A stretch of 64,000 nucleotides of DNA from Isoetes taiwanensis (GCA_021234155.1 JAJEKV010000095.1:3112621-3176620); one strand, 5' to 3'; counted from the stretch's first letter, positions 27,325 through 38,817 are shown. Notes: generated by a model not told the origin, from the sequence alone. Program-made: numbers and translations.

Positions 27325-27403
27325 GTGGATGTGCAGTGGTTATTGGGCATGACTAGAAACCATGTGGGCTTTGCTCGCATGGGTTCGAATCCTATCATCC
27401 ACG
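27325..27403 (+). tRNA. tRNA-Ser(AGA): tRNA-Ser (AGA), near intact
   Basis: Acceptor GTGGATG pairs with CATCCAC, the AGA anticodon arm is intact apart from one base (AACCATG), and the T arm GGGTTCGAATCC is good. The D arm lacks three bases compared with the 82-nt form. Confidence 0.75.
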
Positions 27404-27823
27404 TGTAGGGGCTTGTTCATATTATTTTTTATAGTCCCTATCACATCGTCCATTCGATTAATATTTAGAGTTTGTCATTGATTCCCTCGCACTCTTCTTT
27501 GGAACTTTCTTTGTTGGCAATATTCTAGAGTTTATGCATAGCCCCATTCTTGGCACATCAATGCTCGACATTGTTACTCATTCACATGTTAATTCTTTCA
27601 AATTTTTATGATATCAAGTTCAAGCATGGAAGAACGGTGATTGAGCAAATCTTTGTAAAGCTTTATGCCTTGGCATAATCATTTGTTTGGACTTATTAGA
27701 AGAACAACCATTTCGCACCTTATTATGCGACCGATTTTTTTGAGGCTGGATTATGAGATGCATTTGATTGAGTTGGTTGTATGTGCTTGTTAATTAAGAA
27801 GGTATTCATTTTGTATTACTTGT

Positions 27824-27915
27824 GCATTGGTGGTCTAGTGGTAGGAATAGTACCACGAGATGCCTTGTTACTCATTCACGGACTGCATGGGACCGAGTTC
27901 GATTCGGCCAATGCA
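27824..27915 (+). pseudogene. tRNA-Gly copy with array sequence inserted in the anticodon arm
   Basis: A segment reading TTACTCATTCACGG, normally found in the Ser-Gly spacer of the unit, sits inside the anticodon arm. Acceptor ends are intact. Confidence 0.7.
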
Positions 27916-28153
27916 TCTGTGGTTTCAACTCTTCTAATTTTGTTCTTGGCGCAAGAGCCAAAGACCATGTTGATAATGACATAAGGATAGCCGAGCAATC
28001 GATTGCACCATAGGGTGAGAAATGAGATCGAAGCTAATCTTGCTCTTCCAACCATCAAACATCGGGAATGAGAGAGAATAAATGACTAGCCAAATCCTAT
28101 CCTCATAAATATCTCAATGATCTAGAAGTATCGGAGTATTCCACATCTTTGGC

Positions 28154-28234
28154 GTGGATGTGCCAGTGGTTATTGGGCATGACTAGAAATCATGTGGGCT
28201 TTGCTTTCGCATAGGTTCGAATCCTATCATCCCG
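28154..28234 (+). tRNA. tRNA-Ser(AGA): tRNA-Ser (AGA), near intact
   Basis: D arm keeps GTGCCAGTGG, AGA arm and T arm (ATAGGTTCGAATCCTAT) are perfect, and the variable arm has two extra T. The 3' strand has lost a base (CATCCCG). Confidence 0.7.
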
Positions 28235-28639
28235 TGTAGGAGCTTGTTCATATTATTTTATAGTCCTATCACATCGTCCATTCGATTAATATTTAGAGTT
28301 TGTCATTGATTTCACTCTTCCCTTGGCGCAATATTCTAGAGTTTATGCATAGCCCCATTAGTGGCACATCAATGCTTTCGACATTGTTACTCATTCACAT
28401 GTTAATTCTTTCAATTTTTATGATATCAAGTTCAAGCATGGAAGACCACGGTGATTGAGCAAATCTTGTCGGCTTTATGCCTTGGCATGTCGTTTGTTTG
28501 GACTTATTAAGAAGAACAACCATTCCTGCACCTTATTATGCGACCACGATATTTTTTTGAAGCTGGATTATGAGATGCATTTGATTGAGTTGGTTGTATG
28601 TGCTTGTTAATTAAGAAGGTATTCATTTATATTACTTGT

Positions 28640-28713
28640 GCATTGGTGGTCTAGTGGTAGAATGAGTACCCTGCCTTACGATTACAGACCGAGTTCGATT
28701 CTCGGCCAATGCA
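28640..28713 (+). tRNA. tRNA-Gly copy, GCC present but arm expanded
   Basis: 74 nt. CTGCC is present, but the 3' side of the anticodon stem is expanded (TTACGATTACAG). Acceptor and T arm (CCGAG-TTCGATT-CTCGG) are intact. Confidence 0.6.
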
Positions 28714-28959
28714 TCGTGGTTCAACTCTTCCAATTTTGTTCTTGGCAAGAGCCAACATTTAATGCATTAAACCATGTTGATAATGACATAAGGATGGCGA
28801 GCAATCGATTGCATGAGAAATGAGATCGAAGCTAATCTTCTTTTGATTTGCTCTTCCAACCATCAAACATCACAATGAGAGAATAAATGACTAGCCAAAT
28901 CCTATCCTCCTAAATATTTCAATGATCTAAGGGAAATGGAAGTATTCCACATCTTTGTC

Positions 28960-29036
28960 ATGGATGTGCGAGTGGTTATTGGGCATGACTAGAAATCATG
29001 TGGGCTTTGCTGCATAGGTTGAATCCTATCATCCCG
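28960..29036 (+). tRNA. tRNA-Ser (AGA) copy, slightly damaged
   Basis: Starts ATGGATG (first pair weakened), AGA arm intact, T loop has lost one base (GGTTGAATCC), 3' strand CATCCCG. Subtype A unit. Confidence 0.6.
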
Positions 29037-29450
29037 TGTAGGAGCTTTTTCATATTATTTTATAGTCCCTATCACATACGTCAATTCGATTAATACTTAG
29101 AGTTTGTCATTCAGATTCCCTCACTCTTCCGGCCCTTAATATTCTAGGGTTTATGCATAGCCCCCTTAGTGGCAAGCAATGCTCAACATTGTTACTCATT
29201 CACATGTTAATTCTTTCAATTTTTATGATATCAAGTTCAAGCATGGAAAAACACGGTGATTGAGCAAATCTTAATAAGCTTTATGCCTTGGCATAATCGT
29301 TTGTTTGGACTTATTAGAAGAACAACCATTCACACACCTTATTATGCGACCACGATATTTTTTTCTTATTTGGATTATGAGATGCATTTATTAGTGAGTT
29401 TGTTGTATGTGCTTGTTCATTAGAAGGTATTCATTTGTATTACATTTTGT

Positions 29451-29529
29451 GCATTGGTGGTCTAGTGGTAGAATAGTACCACTCTTCCAACCATCGAACA
29501 TACAGACCAGTTGATTCTCGGCCAATGCA
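29451..29529 (+). pseudogene. tRNA-Gly copy with spacer words in the anticodon arm
   Basis: The anticodon arm is replaced by CTCTTCCAACCATCGAACAT, a phrase from the Gly-Ser spacer of the same unit. Acceptor strands and most of the T arm remain. Confidence 0.7.
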
Positions 29530-29877
29530 TCCTGTGGTTCAACTCTTCTGGAAGTGGTTTTTGTTCTTAAACCATGTTGATCTTATATTATAAGTTTTAT
29601 GCATTAAACCATGTCAATTTGATAATGACATCACATGCATCGCCCCCTTGAGCGCGACTTCCCACCATCATGATTGCACCATGTTAATTCTGTGAAAATG
29701 AGAGGAAGGGAAATGGAAAAACAGGTGATTGGCAAATCTTGCTCTTCCAACCATCAAACATCGAAAAGGGATTAGAGGAATGAGTTTGTTGTATGTGCTT
29801 GTTCAAAAAAATAGACTACCAAATAGTATTCCTAAAGATTAAAGTCTAAGTTGAATGGGATGATTCCACATCTTGGC

Positions 29878-29973
29878 GTGGGAGGGTCCAGTGGTTATCC
29901 TGGGGAAAAGGGAAAAGAGAAGAAATGATCTGGGCTTTGAAAAGAAAGGGGCATCGGGTATTCCTATCATCCG
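29878..29973 (+). pseudogene. tRNA-Ser remnant with purine-rich insertions
   Basis: GTCCAGTGGTTAT, TGGGCTTTG and CCTATCATCC remain in order, but the anticodon arm is replaced by A/G-rich sequence. Confidence 0.5.
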
Positions 29974-30235
29974 ATGTAAGAGATGTTCATATTATTTTAT
30001 AGTCCCTATCACGCATCGTCCATTCGATTAATGCTTAGGGCCAAAAGTTACTAGTGGGTATCAAAAAGTGTAGCCCATAAGCTTGTTCAGGTTTATTTTA
30101 CCATCCCTATCACAGATTGTTACTCATTAATGTTAATTCTTCCAATTTTATCAAACAAGTTCAATCATTCAAATGACTAGCAAATCCTATCCTCCTAAAT
30201 ATCTCAATATTTGTTTGGACTTATTCCAACAACCA

Positions 30236-30308
30236 TTGGATGTGTCGAGTGGTTAGGGCATGACAATATTTTTTGGGCTTTGATGCATAGGATGGAATTA
30301 TCATGTGT
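30236..30308 (+). pseudogene. tRNA-Ser remnant without anticodon
   Basis: TGGATGTGTCGAGTGGTT and GGGCATGAC are recognisable, then TATTTTTTGGGCTTT replaces the anticodon loop. The T arm is broken. Confidence 0.5.
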
Positions 30309-31701
30309 GTGTGTTAATTCATTTCAATTTTTTGCATGATATCACATAAATCAAGCAATATTTGGAAAAAGGGATGCTGAGCCAAAATCTATCAAAAAAT
30401 GATTTTTGTTCTTAGCAAGGAGCCAGGATGTACTATTTATCATGTATTGGACTTTTATTAGTGGAACAACATATTCCTACACCCTTATTTGGATGGTGAT
30501 CAACTAATTGTACCGATATTAAACTTATTTGGATTATGATCTCAAATTCCTCTATTTAATTGAGGGCCTTTGTTGTATGGAAAATTGCCTTTTAGAGTTT
30601 GTCATTCATTTGAGAGAGAAAAAGGCTTCCAGGGGAAAATATTCTAAGTTTAGAAATGCCCCCATTAGGGGCACGGAAATAAAGGGAATGGAAAAAAAGA
30701 CCCAGTTACTCATTCACATGTTAATTTCTTGGTTTTTATGTTCTTCAAGGGAAAAAAGACCACGGTCATTAAGGCAAATTAAACCATGTTGATAATGACA
30801 AAAGGATAAGCGTTTGTCGGTAAACCATGGGAAGAAAAACCAAGGAGAAAAGCTAATCTTGCTCTTCCAATTTTTCGAAAGGGGATGGAATGGGAGAAAA
30901 AAAAAAAGGAAAAAGGGAATGTGAAAATGGGAATAAAAAAGGGAAGGGGGAGATAGAAAAAGGAAAAAGCAAGGAGGGAAAATGGAAGAAAGGCAAGCGA
31001 TGAAAAAGGGGGAAAAAGCAAATGGAAAAAATCAAAATGGTTTAAAATCTTCGAAAATTGAAAGGGAATGAACCAAAATCCGAAAATAGAATTAAACCAG
31101 TTGAAAAAAAGGAAATAGAAGGGAGGGACCATAGGGAAAATGTGAAGAAAGGGGCTAATTTTGTCATAAAAACAAAGCATGAAAAAAATAGAAGAGAAAA
31201 GGGACATAGCAATCCTCCTAAAGAGGGAAATGGTGAGAATGGGGAAAACTTCGGAGGAAAAATGGACATGGAAAAAGGGAAAGATGGCACAAAAAGGAGG
31301 GGGAAGGTTGAAAACTCATCCACTAGAAGGATTCTTTCAATTTTTTTGATAGTCCCTACTATCAAGGAAGGGAAAAAAGGTTTGAAAAAGAAAAGGTAGG
31401 GAGAAGGGAAGGGAAAAGGGAAAATGGGTTTAGAAAGGAAAAGAGGAACAAAAATTTTTAGAAAAAAATTGTTGCGAGGAAAGATATTTTTGGAAAATCA
31501 AGGCTCAAATTATGAGGAAAATGCAAAAGGACAACCCTAAAATTGTAGAAAAGGGAAGGGGAAAATAGAAAAGGAAAAATGGATTACAAAAACACGAGAT
31601 AAAAGGGAAAAAAATGGAATAATGGAAAAAAAAAGTCAAAGGGTTAAAATAGAAAAAAATTAGTGACAAATTGCAAAGGGAAAAGGGAATAGAAAGTAAA
31701 G

Positions 31702-31720
31702 CGATTCTACGACCAATGCA
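31702..31720 (+). pseudogene. tRNA-Gly 3' remnant
   Basis: Only GATTCTACGACCAATGCA, the 3' half of the T arm plus acceptor strand, survives next to purine-rich DNA. Confidence 0.5.
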
Positions 31721-31982
31721 TGTGTTAGTTCAACTCTTCTTATCTAAAAGGAAAAAACATGAAGAGCCAAAAAGCTCAAGATTTAGGAGGCATTAAACCA
31801 TGTTGATAATGACATAAGGATAACCGAGTGTCGATTGCACCATAGGGTGAGGGAAATGAGATCGAAGCTAATCTTGCTCTTCCAACCATCAAACATCACG
31901 AATGAGGAGAGAATAAATGACTAGCCAAATCTATCCTCCTAAATATTTCAATGATCTAAACGGAAAAGTATTCATCTTTGGC

Positions 31983-32066
31983 GTGGATGTGCGATGGGTG
32001 GTTATTGGGCATGACTAGAAATCATGTGGGCTTTTGCTAAGCATAGGTTTTGAGGGAATCATCACG
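31983..32066 (+). pseudogene. tRNA-Ser copy, AGA kept, T arm broken
   Basis: Acceptor 5' strand and AGA arm are intact. The D arm is altered (GCGATGGGTGG) and the T arm reads GGTTTTGAGGGAATC. Confidence 0.55.
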
Positions 32067-32462
32067 TGCGGGAGCTTTTCACTTATTTTATAGTCCCTAT
32101 CACATCGTCGGATTAATACTTAGAGTTTGTCAGAAAGTTCCTCAGCCAGCGCCCGCGTATTCTAGGGTTTATGCATAGCCCCCATTAATTGGAACACCAA
32201 AAATTGTTACTCATTCACATGTTAATTCTTTCAATTTTTATGATATCAAAGTTCAAGCATGGAAAAACGGTGATTGAAAAAATCTTGAAAACTTTATGCC
32301 TTAGCATAATCATTTTGTTTGGACTTATTAGAAGAACAACCATTCCTACACCTTATTATGCATGATACGATATTTTTTTGAAAAGCTGGATTATGAGATG
32401 CATTTGATTGAGTTGGTTGTATGTGCTTGTTAATTAAGAAGGTATTCATTTGTATTACTTGT

Positions 32463-32528
32463 GCATTGGTGGTCTAGTGGTAGAATAGTACCACCTTGCA
32501 GTACCGAGTTAGATTCTCGACCAATGCA
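32463..32528 (+). pseudogene. tRNA-Gly copy, shortened anticodon arm
   Basis: 66 nt. The anticodon arm is reduced to CACCTTGCAGTACC. T loop reads TTAGATT. Confidence 0.6.
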
Positions 32529-32773
32529 TCACAATTTCAACTCTTCTAATTTTGTTCTTGGCAAGAGCCAAAAAAGATTTAATGCATTAAACCATGTTGA
32601 TAATGACATAAAGGATAAGCCCGAACAATGATTGCACCATAGGGTGAGAAATGAGATCAAAAGCTAATCTTGCTCTTCAACCATCAAACATCAGAATGAG
32701 AGAATAAATGACTAGCCAAATCCTATCCTCTAAATATCTCAATGATCTAAGAAGTATCGAAGTATTCCACATG

Positions 32774-32854
32774 ATGGATGTGCGGAGAGTGGTTATTAGG
32801 CATGACTAGAAATCATGTGGGCTTTTGCTGCATAGGTTCGAATCCTATCATCCC
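32774..32854 (+). tRNA. tRNA-Ser (AGA) copy
   Basis: AGA arm and T arm (ATAGGTTCGAATCCTAT) are intact. The acceptor starts ATGGATG or GATGGATG and the 3' strand is CATCCCA, so the end pairs are weakened. Confidence 0.6.
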
Positions 32855-33269
32855 ATGTAGGAGCTTTTCATATTATTTTATAGTCCTATATTCGTCCATT
32901 GATTAATATTTAGAGTTTGTCATTCAGATTCCCTCGCACTCTTCCTTGGCGCCAATATTTTTAGAGTTTATACATAGCCCCCATTAGTGGCACACCAATG
33001 CTCATTTATTTTACTCATTCATGTTAATTCTTTTTCAATTTTTTTATGATATCAAGTTCAATTCATGGAAAAACACGGTGATTGAGCAAAATCTTGTAAA
33101 CTTTATGCCTTGGCATAATCATTTGTTTGGACTTATTAGAAGAACAACCATTCCACGCACCTTATTATGCGACCACGATATTTTTGAGAAGCTGGATTAT
33201 GAGATGCATTTGATTGAGTTGGTTGTATGTGCTTGTTAATTAAGAAAGGTATTCATTTGTATTACTTGT

Positions 33270-33339
33270 GCATTGGTGGTCTAGTGGTAGAATAGTACCC
33301 TGCCCGCGATTAGACCGAGTTCGATTCTTGGCCAATGCA
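33270..33339 (+). tRNA. tRNA-Gly copy, GCC present, stem damaged
   Basis: 70 nt. CCTGCCCGCG keeps GCC, but the 3' stem strand GGTAC is lost (GATTAG instead). Acceptor and T arm are good. Confidence 0.55.
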
Positions 33340-33416
33340 TCACGTGGTTCAACTCTTCTAATTTTGTTCTTGGGCTTAAGAGCAAAAAGAAGATTTAATG
33401 CATTAAACCATGTTGA

Positions 33417-35640
33417 TCTTTATATTATAAAGTTTTTAGCATTATGTCATGGATCAAACCCTAATTTGGATGGTTGAGATCAACTAATTGCATCCGGGCG
33501 AGATTTATCAACCGACTTCAACCATCATGATTGGCCATGCTCTAATGCAGAGGAAAAGAAAAGGAAAAGGGAGGAGAAAAGGCAAAATGAAAGGCAAAAG
33601 GCGGGTAAAGGGAAAGAAAGAAAGGGTGGAAAAGGAAAGGGAAGAAAAGGAAAAGGAAAATAAAAAAAAAGGGACACTACAAAAATAAGAAGATGGAAAG
33701 GATGAGGATAGGAGTGTAAAGGGGAAGTTGAAAAGGGGATGAGAAAAGACTCGTCCAGGGAGGGAAGGGAAAAGGAAAGGAAAAAGAGAAAAAGGAAAAA
33801 AAAGGAAAAAGAAAGGGGAGGATTAGGGGCCGAAAAGGAACATTGGGATAGGGGAAAGAGAGATCTCATTCACATGATTTAGGAAAAAAAGGATGAAAAA
33901 AGGAGGAGAAAAAGGGCAAAGTGAAGCATAAAAAAGCCTGAGTTATCTTGCCTTTTTACGCAATGGATTTGTTTGGAGTTATAGAAGAACAACAATTAAG
34001 ATATTTAAGGGGTCACTACATGTTAAAATACTTCCTATAGTGCATATTTATGGAGCCATTTGGAATAAGGTTTGATATCAATTTTATTATTTATAAATAA
34101 AAATCTAGAATAGCCTTAAAAAAAAGACCCGAGTTCGATAAAGGAAAAAGAAATGGAAAAAGCACAAAAAATTTTGTTCTTGGAAAGGGAGCCAAAAAGA
34201 AGATTTAATGCATTAAAAAAGGGTTGAAGAGGAAAAAGGTGACAGGGAGTATGTCGCCAGGGAAAAAAAACAGGAGGTTGAGGGAAATAATAAAGGGAAG
34301 GGAATCCGAAGCTAATAGATGAAAGGGAAGGGAAAAGGAAAAAAAATGAGAGGAGAAAAAAGGACAAAAAAGGAAGAGGAAAATTTCAATGATCTAAAAA
34401 AAGGAAGAAAAAAAGGACACGAAAAAGGGAAAGGAAAATAAAAGGGAGGGAAAAGGGATACAAAAGGGGATGTGGGGAGGAAGGGATAAAAGGAAGGAAA
34501 GAGGGATGGGGAAAAGAAAAAGAGAAGGAAGGAAATAGAAAAAAAGGAAAAAGGAAAAAGGGGAAAAGGAAAAAAAAAGAACAAAAACGGAAGAAAAGGA
34601 AAAAAGACTGGGAAAAAGAGAAAAAGAGGAGGGGGAAAAGGATCTCGCAAAAGTTAAAGGAAGAAATGGAACAAAAGGCGGAAAAAAGAGAAATAAAGGA
34701 ATGGAAAAAAAGAGAAAAAGGAGAGTAAGGAAAGGGAGGCGGAAAGAGGAAATGGAAAAAGGACCCTGAATAAGAGGAAGAGAGAAGTCATGAGAGGAGG
34801 AAAAAGGGAAGGGAAAAAAAGGATTAGTAAAAAAGAAAAAAAAAAAAAAAAGGAAAAAGGAAAGGAAAAGAAAGGGATGGAATGGGAAAAAAAAAAAAAT
34901 AAAAAGGAGGATGTGAAAATGGGAGGGAAAGGAGGAGGGGAAAAGAAAAAGCAAAGGAAAAATGGCCATAAGCGTGAAAAAGGGAAAAAGCAAATGGAAA
35001 AAGGCAAGGGGAGGTAAAATCGCAAAAATAGAAGGGAGGTGCACAAAAAAGGAAAGAAAAAATAGAAAAAAGGACTGAAAATCAAGGAGGGAGGAAAATG
35101 TTGAAGAAGGAATCACATGCGAATCAAGCATGAAAAATATTTAAAAGGGACATAGCAAAAAAAAAAGGGAAGGAAAGTGAAAAGAATTCTAGAGGAAAAA
35201 TGCATGGAACCCAGAAAAGATGGAAAAAAAAGGGGAAGGAAAGAAAAAAGGAGCACTAGAAAGTTAATTCTTTCAATGAGGAAGGGAGCAAAGGTTCAAG
35301 CATGGAAAAAGGGGAAAAACCAAAAATCTTTGGCTTTAAGGGAAAGGGAAAATCGAAAAGGAAAAATGGGAAAAGAAAAACTTTAGAAAAAAAGCACCGA
35401 GGAAATGCGGAAATATTTTTTTTAGGTGGAAAATGAGATGCAGGAAAGGAAAAAGAAAAAAAAAAATTAGTAGAAAATATTCAAAGGAAAAATGGGGAAA
35501 CAAAAAGGGAAAGTGGTATACTTGTGCGAATGGAATAATGGATCTAAGACAAAAACATAGAAAAAACCGAATTTAGACAATTGCAAAAATGCAAGGGAAG
35601 TGGTTCCAACTCTTCAATTTTGTTCTTGAATCCATTTAAC
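33417..35640. other. Purine-rich block with array words in order; Helitron-like left edge
   Basis: Opens at the same GTTGA^TAATG site as 29581, with TCTTTATATTATAAAG. It shares CCATCATGATTG-CCATG with the earlier block. From 33.54 kb A and G dominate the + strand. One stretched array unit is readable through it: Gly T arm near 34126, TTTTGTTCTTGG near 34170, AAGATTTAATGCATTAAA near 34199, CAATGATCTAA near 34387, TTAATTCTTTCAATG near 35262, TTCAAGCATGG near 35295, then TTCCAACTCTTC near 35606. The long - strand Phe/Ser/Pro frames (up to 245 codons) are composition artefacts. Confidence 0.6.
34126..34139 (+). pseudogene. tRNA-Gly T-arm remnant
   Basis: GACCCGAGTTCGAT, the 5' side of the Gly T arm, followed directly by purine-rich DNA. 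Confidence 0.5.
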
Positions 35641-35851
35641 CATTGCTCCGGTATATCATTCATTAAACTATGTTGATAATGACATAAGGATAGCCATAGG
35701 ATAAGCGAGCAATCGATTGCACCATAGGGTGAGAAATGAGATCGAAGCTAATCTTGCTCTTCCAACCATCAAACATAGAATGAGAGAATAAATGACTAGC
35801 CCAAATCCTCCTAAATCTCTAATGAGTATCGGGAAGTATTCCACATCTTTG

Positions 35852-35930
35852 GATGGATGTGGAGTGGATTATTGGGCATGACTAGAAATCATGTGGGCTT
35901 TTGCTGCATAGGTTGAATCCTATCATCCCG
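35852..35930 (+). tRNA. tRNA-Ser (AGA) copy, slightly damaged
   Basis: AGA arm intact. D arm altered (TGTGGAGTGGATTATT), T loop one base short, 3' strand CATCCCG. Confidence 0.6.
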
Positions 35931-36339
35931 TGTAGGAGCTTGTTCATATTATTTTATAGTCCCTATCACATACATCCATTCGATTAATATTTAGAGTTTG
36001 TCATTGATTCCCTCGCACTCTTCCTTTGGCAATATTCTAGAGTTTATGCATAGCCCCCATTAGTGGCACACCAATGCTCGACATTGTTACTCATTCACAT
36101 GTTAATTCTTTCAATTTTTATGATATCAAGTTCAAGCATGGAAAAACACGGTGATTGAGCAAATCTTATAAGCTTTATGCCTTGGCATAATCATTTGTTT
36201 GGACTTATTAGAAGAACAACCATTCCTACACCTTATTATACGACCACGATATTTTTTTGAGCCTGGATTATGAGATGCATTTAATTGAGTTTGTTGTATG
36301 TGCTTGTTAATTAAGAAGGTATTCATTTGTATTACTTGT

Positions 36340-36411
36340 GCATTGGTGGTCTAGTGGTAGAATAGTACCCCTGATGCGGTCTGGGACCGAGTTCGATTCT
36401 CGACCAATGCA
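36340..36411 (+). pseudogene. tRNA-Gly copy, anticodon arm altered
   Basis: 72 nt. Anticodon arm CCCCTGATGCGGTCTGGG has no GCC in register. Acceptor and T arm are near intact. Confidence 0.6.
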
Positions 36412-36664
36412 TCTGTGGTTCAACTCTTCTAATTTTTGTTCTTGGCTTAAGAGCAAAAAGAAGATTTAATGCATTAAACCATGTTGATAATGACATAAGG
36501 ATAAGCGAGCAATCGATTGCACCATAGGGTGAGAAATGAGATCGAAGCTAATCTTGCTCTTCCAACCATCAAACATCACAATGAGAGAATAAATGACTAG
36601 CCAAATCCTATCCTCCTAAATATCTCAATGATCTAAAGTATCGGAAGTATTCCACATCTTTGGC

Positions 36665-36742
36665 GTGGATGTGTGAAGTGGTTATTGGGCATGACTAGAA
36701 ATCATGTGGGCTTTGCTGCATAGGTTGAATCCTATCATCCCG
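36665..36742 (+). tRNA. tRNA-Ser (AGA) copy
   Basis: Acceptor and AGA arm intact. D arm shortened (GTGTGAAGTGG), T loop one base short (GGTTGAATCC), 3' strand CATCCCG. Confidence 0.65.
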
Positions 36743-37151
36743 TGTAGGAGCTTGTTCATATTATTTTATAGTCCCTATCACATCGTCCATTCGATTAATA
36801 TTTAGAGTTTGTCATTGATTTCCCACGCGCTCTTCAGCAATATTCTAGAGTTTATGCATAGCCCCCATTAGTGGCACACCAATGCTCGACATTGTTACTC
36901 ATTCACATGTTAATTCTTTCAATTTTTATGATATCAAGTTCAAGCATGGAAAAACCACGGTGATTGAGCAAATCTTGTAAGCTTTATGCCTTGGCATAAT
37001 CATTTGTTTGGACTTATTAGAAGAACAACCATTCCTGCACCTTATTATGCGACCAAGATATTTTTTTTTTGAAGCTGGATTATGAGATGCATTTGATTGA
37101 GTTGGTTGTATGTGCTTGTTAATTAAGAAGGTATTCATTTGTATTACTTGT

Positions 37152-37220
37152 GCATTGGTGGTCTAGTGGTAGAATAGTACCACCCGCATGTCTGGACCAG
37201 TTCGATTCTCGGCCAATGCA
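37152..37220 (+). pseudogene. tRNA-Gly copy, anticodon arm altered
   Basis: 69 nt. CCACCCGCATGTCTGG replaces the GCC arm. The T stem has lost one base (CCAGTTCGATTCTCGG). Confidence 0.6.
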
Positions 37221-37477
37221 TCACGTGGTTCAACTCTTCTAATTTTGTTCTTGGCGCAAAGAGCCAAAAAGAAGATTTAATGCATTAAACCATGTTGATA
37301 ATGACATAAGGATAAGCGAGCAATCGATTGCACCATAGTGTGAGAAATGAGATCGAAGCTAATCTTGCTCTTCCAACCATCAAACATCACAATGAAAGAG
37401 AACAAATGACTAGCCAAATCCTATCCTCCTAAATATCTCAATGATCTAAGATCGGAGTATTCCGGATGTATCTTTTC

Positions 37478-37553
37478 GTGGATGTCGAGTGGTTATTGGG
37501 CATGACTAGAAATCATGTGGGCTTTGCTCGCATAGGTTGAATCCTATCATCCG
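37478..37553 (+). tRNA. tRNA-Ser (AGA) copy
   Basis: AGA arm and variable arm are intact. D arm reads GTCGAGTGG, T loop one base short, 3' strand CATCCG. Confidence 0.65.
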
Positions 37554-37963
37554 TGTAGGAGCTTGTTCATATTATTTTATAGTCCCTATCACATCGTCCA
37601 TTGATTAATATTTAGAGTTTGTCATTCATTCCCTCGCACTCTTCCCTTTGGGCTTAATATTCTAGAGTTTATGCATAGCCCCCATTAGTGGCACACCAAT
37701 GCTTTCGACATTGTTACTCATTCACATGTTAATTCTTTCAATTTTTTTATGATATCAAGTTCAAGCATGGAAAAACACGGTGATTGAGCAAATCTTGTTA
37801 AGCTTTATGCCTTGGCATAATCATTTGTTTGGACTTATTAGAAGAACAACCATTCCACACCTTATTATGCGACCACGATTTTTTGGCTGGATTATGAGAT
37901 GCATTTGATTGAGTTGGTTGTATGTGCTTGTTAATTAAGAAGGTATTCATTTGTATTACTTGT

Positions 37964-38034
37964 GCATTGGTGGTCTAGTGGTAGAATAGTACCACGCCAC
38001 GGTGCCGGACCGAGTTCGATTCTCGGCCAATGCA
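37964..38034 (+). tRNA. tRNA-Gly(GCC): tRNA-Gly (GCC), foldable
   Basis: 71 nt. Anticodon stem GTACC/GGTGC closes with one G-U pair around the loop ACGCCAC, putting GCC at 34-36. Position 33 is C instead of the usual U. Acceptor GCATTGG/CCAATGC and T arm CCGAG-TTCGATT-CTCGG are perfect. One of only four Gly copies here with a usable GCC arm. Confidence 0.75.
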
Positions 38035-38337
38035 TCACTGTGGTTCAACTCTTCTAATTTTGTTCAGAGCCAAAAGAAGATTTAATGCATTAAACCAAAA
38101 GAAGATTTAATGCATTAAACCATGTTGATAATGACATAAGGATAAACCATGGATAATGACATAAGGATAAGCGAGCAATCGATTGCACCATAGGGTGAGA
38201 AATGAGATCGAAGCTAATCTTGCTCTTCCAACCATCAAACATCAGAATGAGAGAGAATAAATGACTAGCCAAATCCTATCCTCCTAAATATCTCAATGAT
38301 CTAAGAAAATCGGAAGTATTCCACATATTCACATCAT

Positions 38338-38413
38338 GTGGATGTGCAGTGGTTATTGGGCATGACTAGAAATCATGTGGGCTTTGCTGCATAGGTTGAA
38401 TCCTATCATCCCG
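38338..38413 (+). tRNA. tRNA-Ser (AGA) copy
   Basis: Acceptor 5' strand and AGA arm intact. D arm shortened (GTGCAGTGG), T loop one base short, 3' strand CATCCCG. Confidence 0.65.
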
Positions 38414-38817
38414 TGTAGGAGCTTGTTCATATTATTTTATAGTCCCTATCACATCGTCCATCGATTAATATTTAGAGTTTGTCATTCAGATTCCCCGCAC
38501 TCTTCCAGCATAATATTCTAGGGTTTATGCATAGCCCCATTAGTGGCACACCACCAATTCGACATTGTTACTCATTCACATGTTAATTCTTTCAATTTTT
38601 TATGATATCAAGTTCAAGCATGGAAGAACGGTGATTGAGCAAATCTTGTCGCTTTATGCCTTGGCATAATCGTTTGTTTGGACTTATTAGAAGAACAACC
38701 ATTCACGCACCTTATTATGCGACCACGATATTTTTTGAAGCTGGATTATGAGATGCATTTTATTGAGTTGGTTGTATGTTCTTGTTAATTAAGAAGGTAT
38801 TCATTTGTATTACTTGT

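Larger units (their letters stand above)
29581..31790. other. Degenerate array mixed with purine-rich DNA; Helitron-like end at its left edge
   Basis: At 29581 the unit breaks inside GTTGA^TAATG and continues TCTTATATTATAAG, resembling the Helitron 5' terminus seen at 45845. Then follow broken pieces of array units and, from about 30.55 kb, long runs of A- and G-rich sequence. Unit words still appear largely in their normal order inside these runs, such as GAGTTTGTCATT near 30597, CCCCATTAGGGGCAC near 30660, TTACTCATTCACATG near 30706 and AACCATGTTGATAATGAC near 30781. Frames here are low-complexity Lys/Glu/Arg or Phe/Pro/Ser and are not genes. Confidence 0.6.

Noticed and set aside
30779-31399. 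Frames of 142 and 113 codons on both strands
   Set aside because: Low-complexity Lys/Glu/Arg or Phe/Pro text from purine-rich DNA.
34394-35131. 245-codon - strand frame
   Set aside because: Same artefact on the opposite strand of an A/G-rich block. No domain, and array words run through it.
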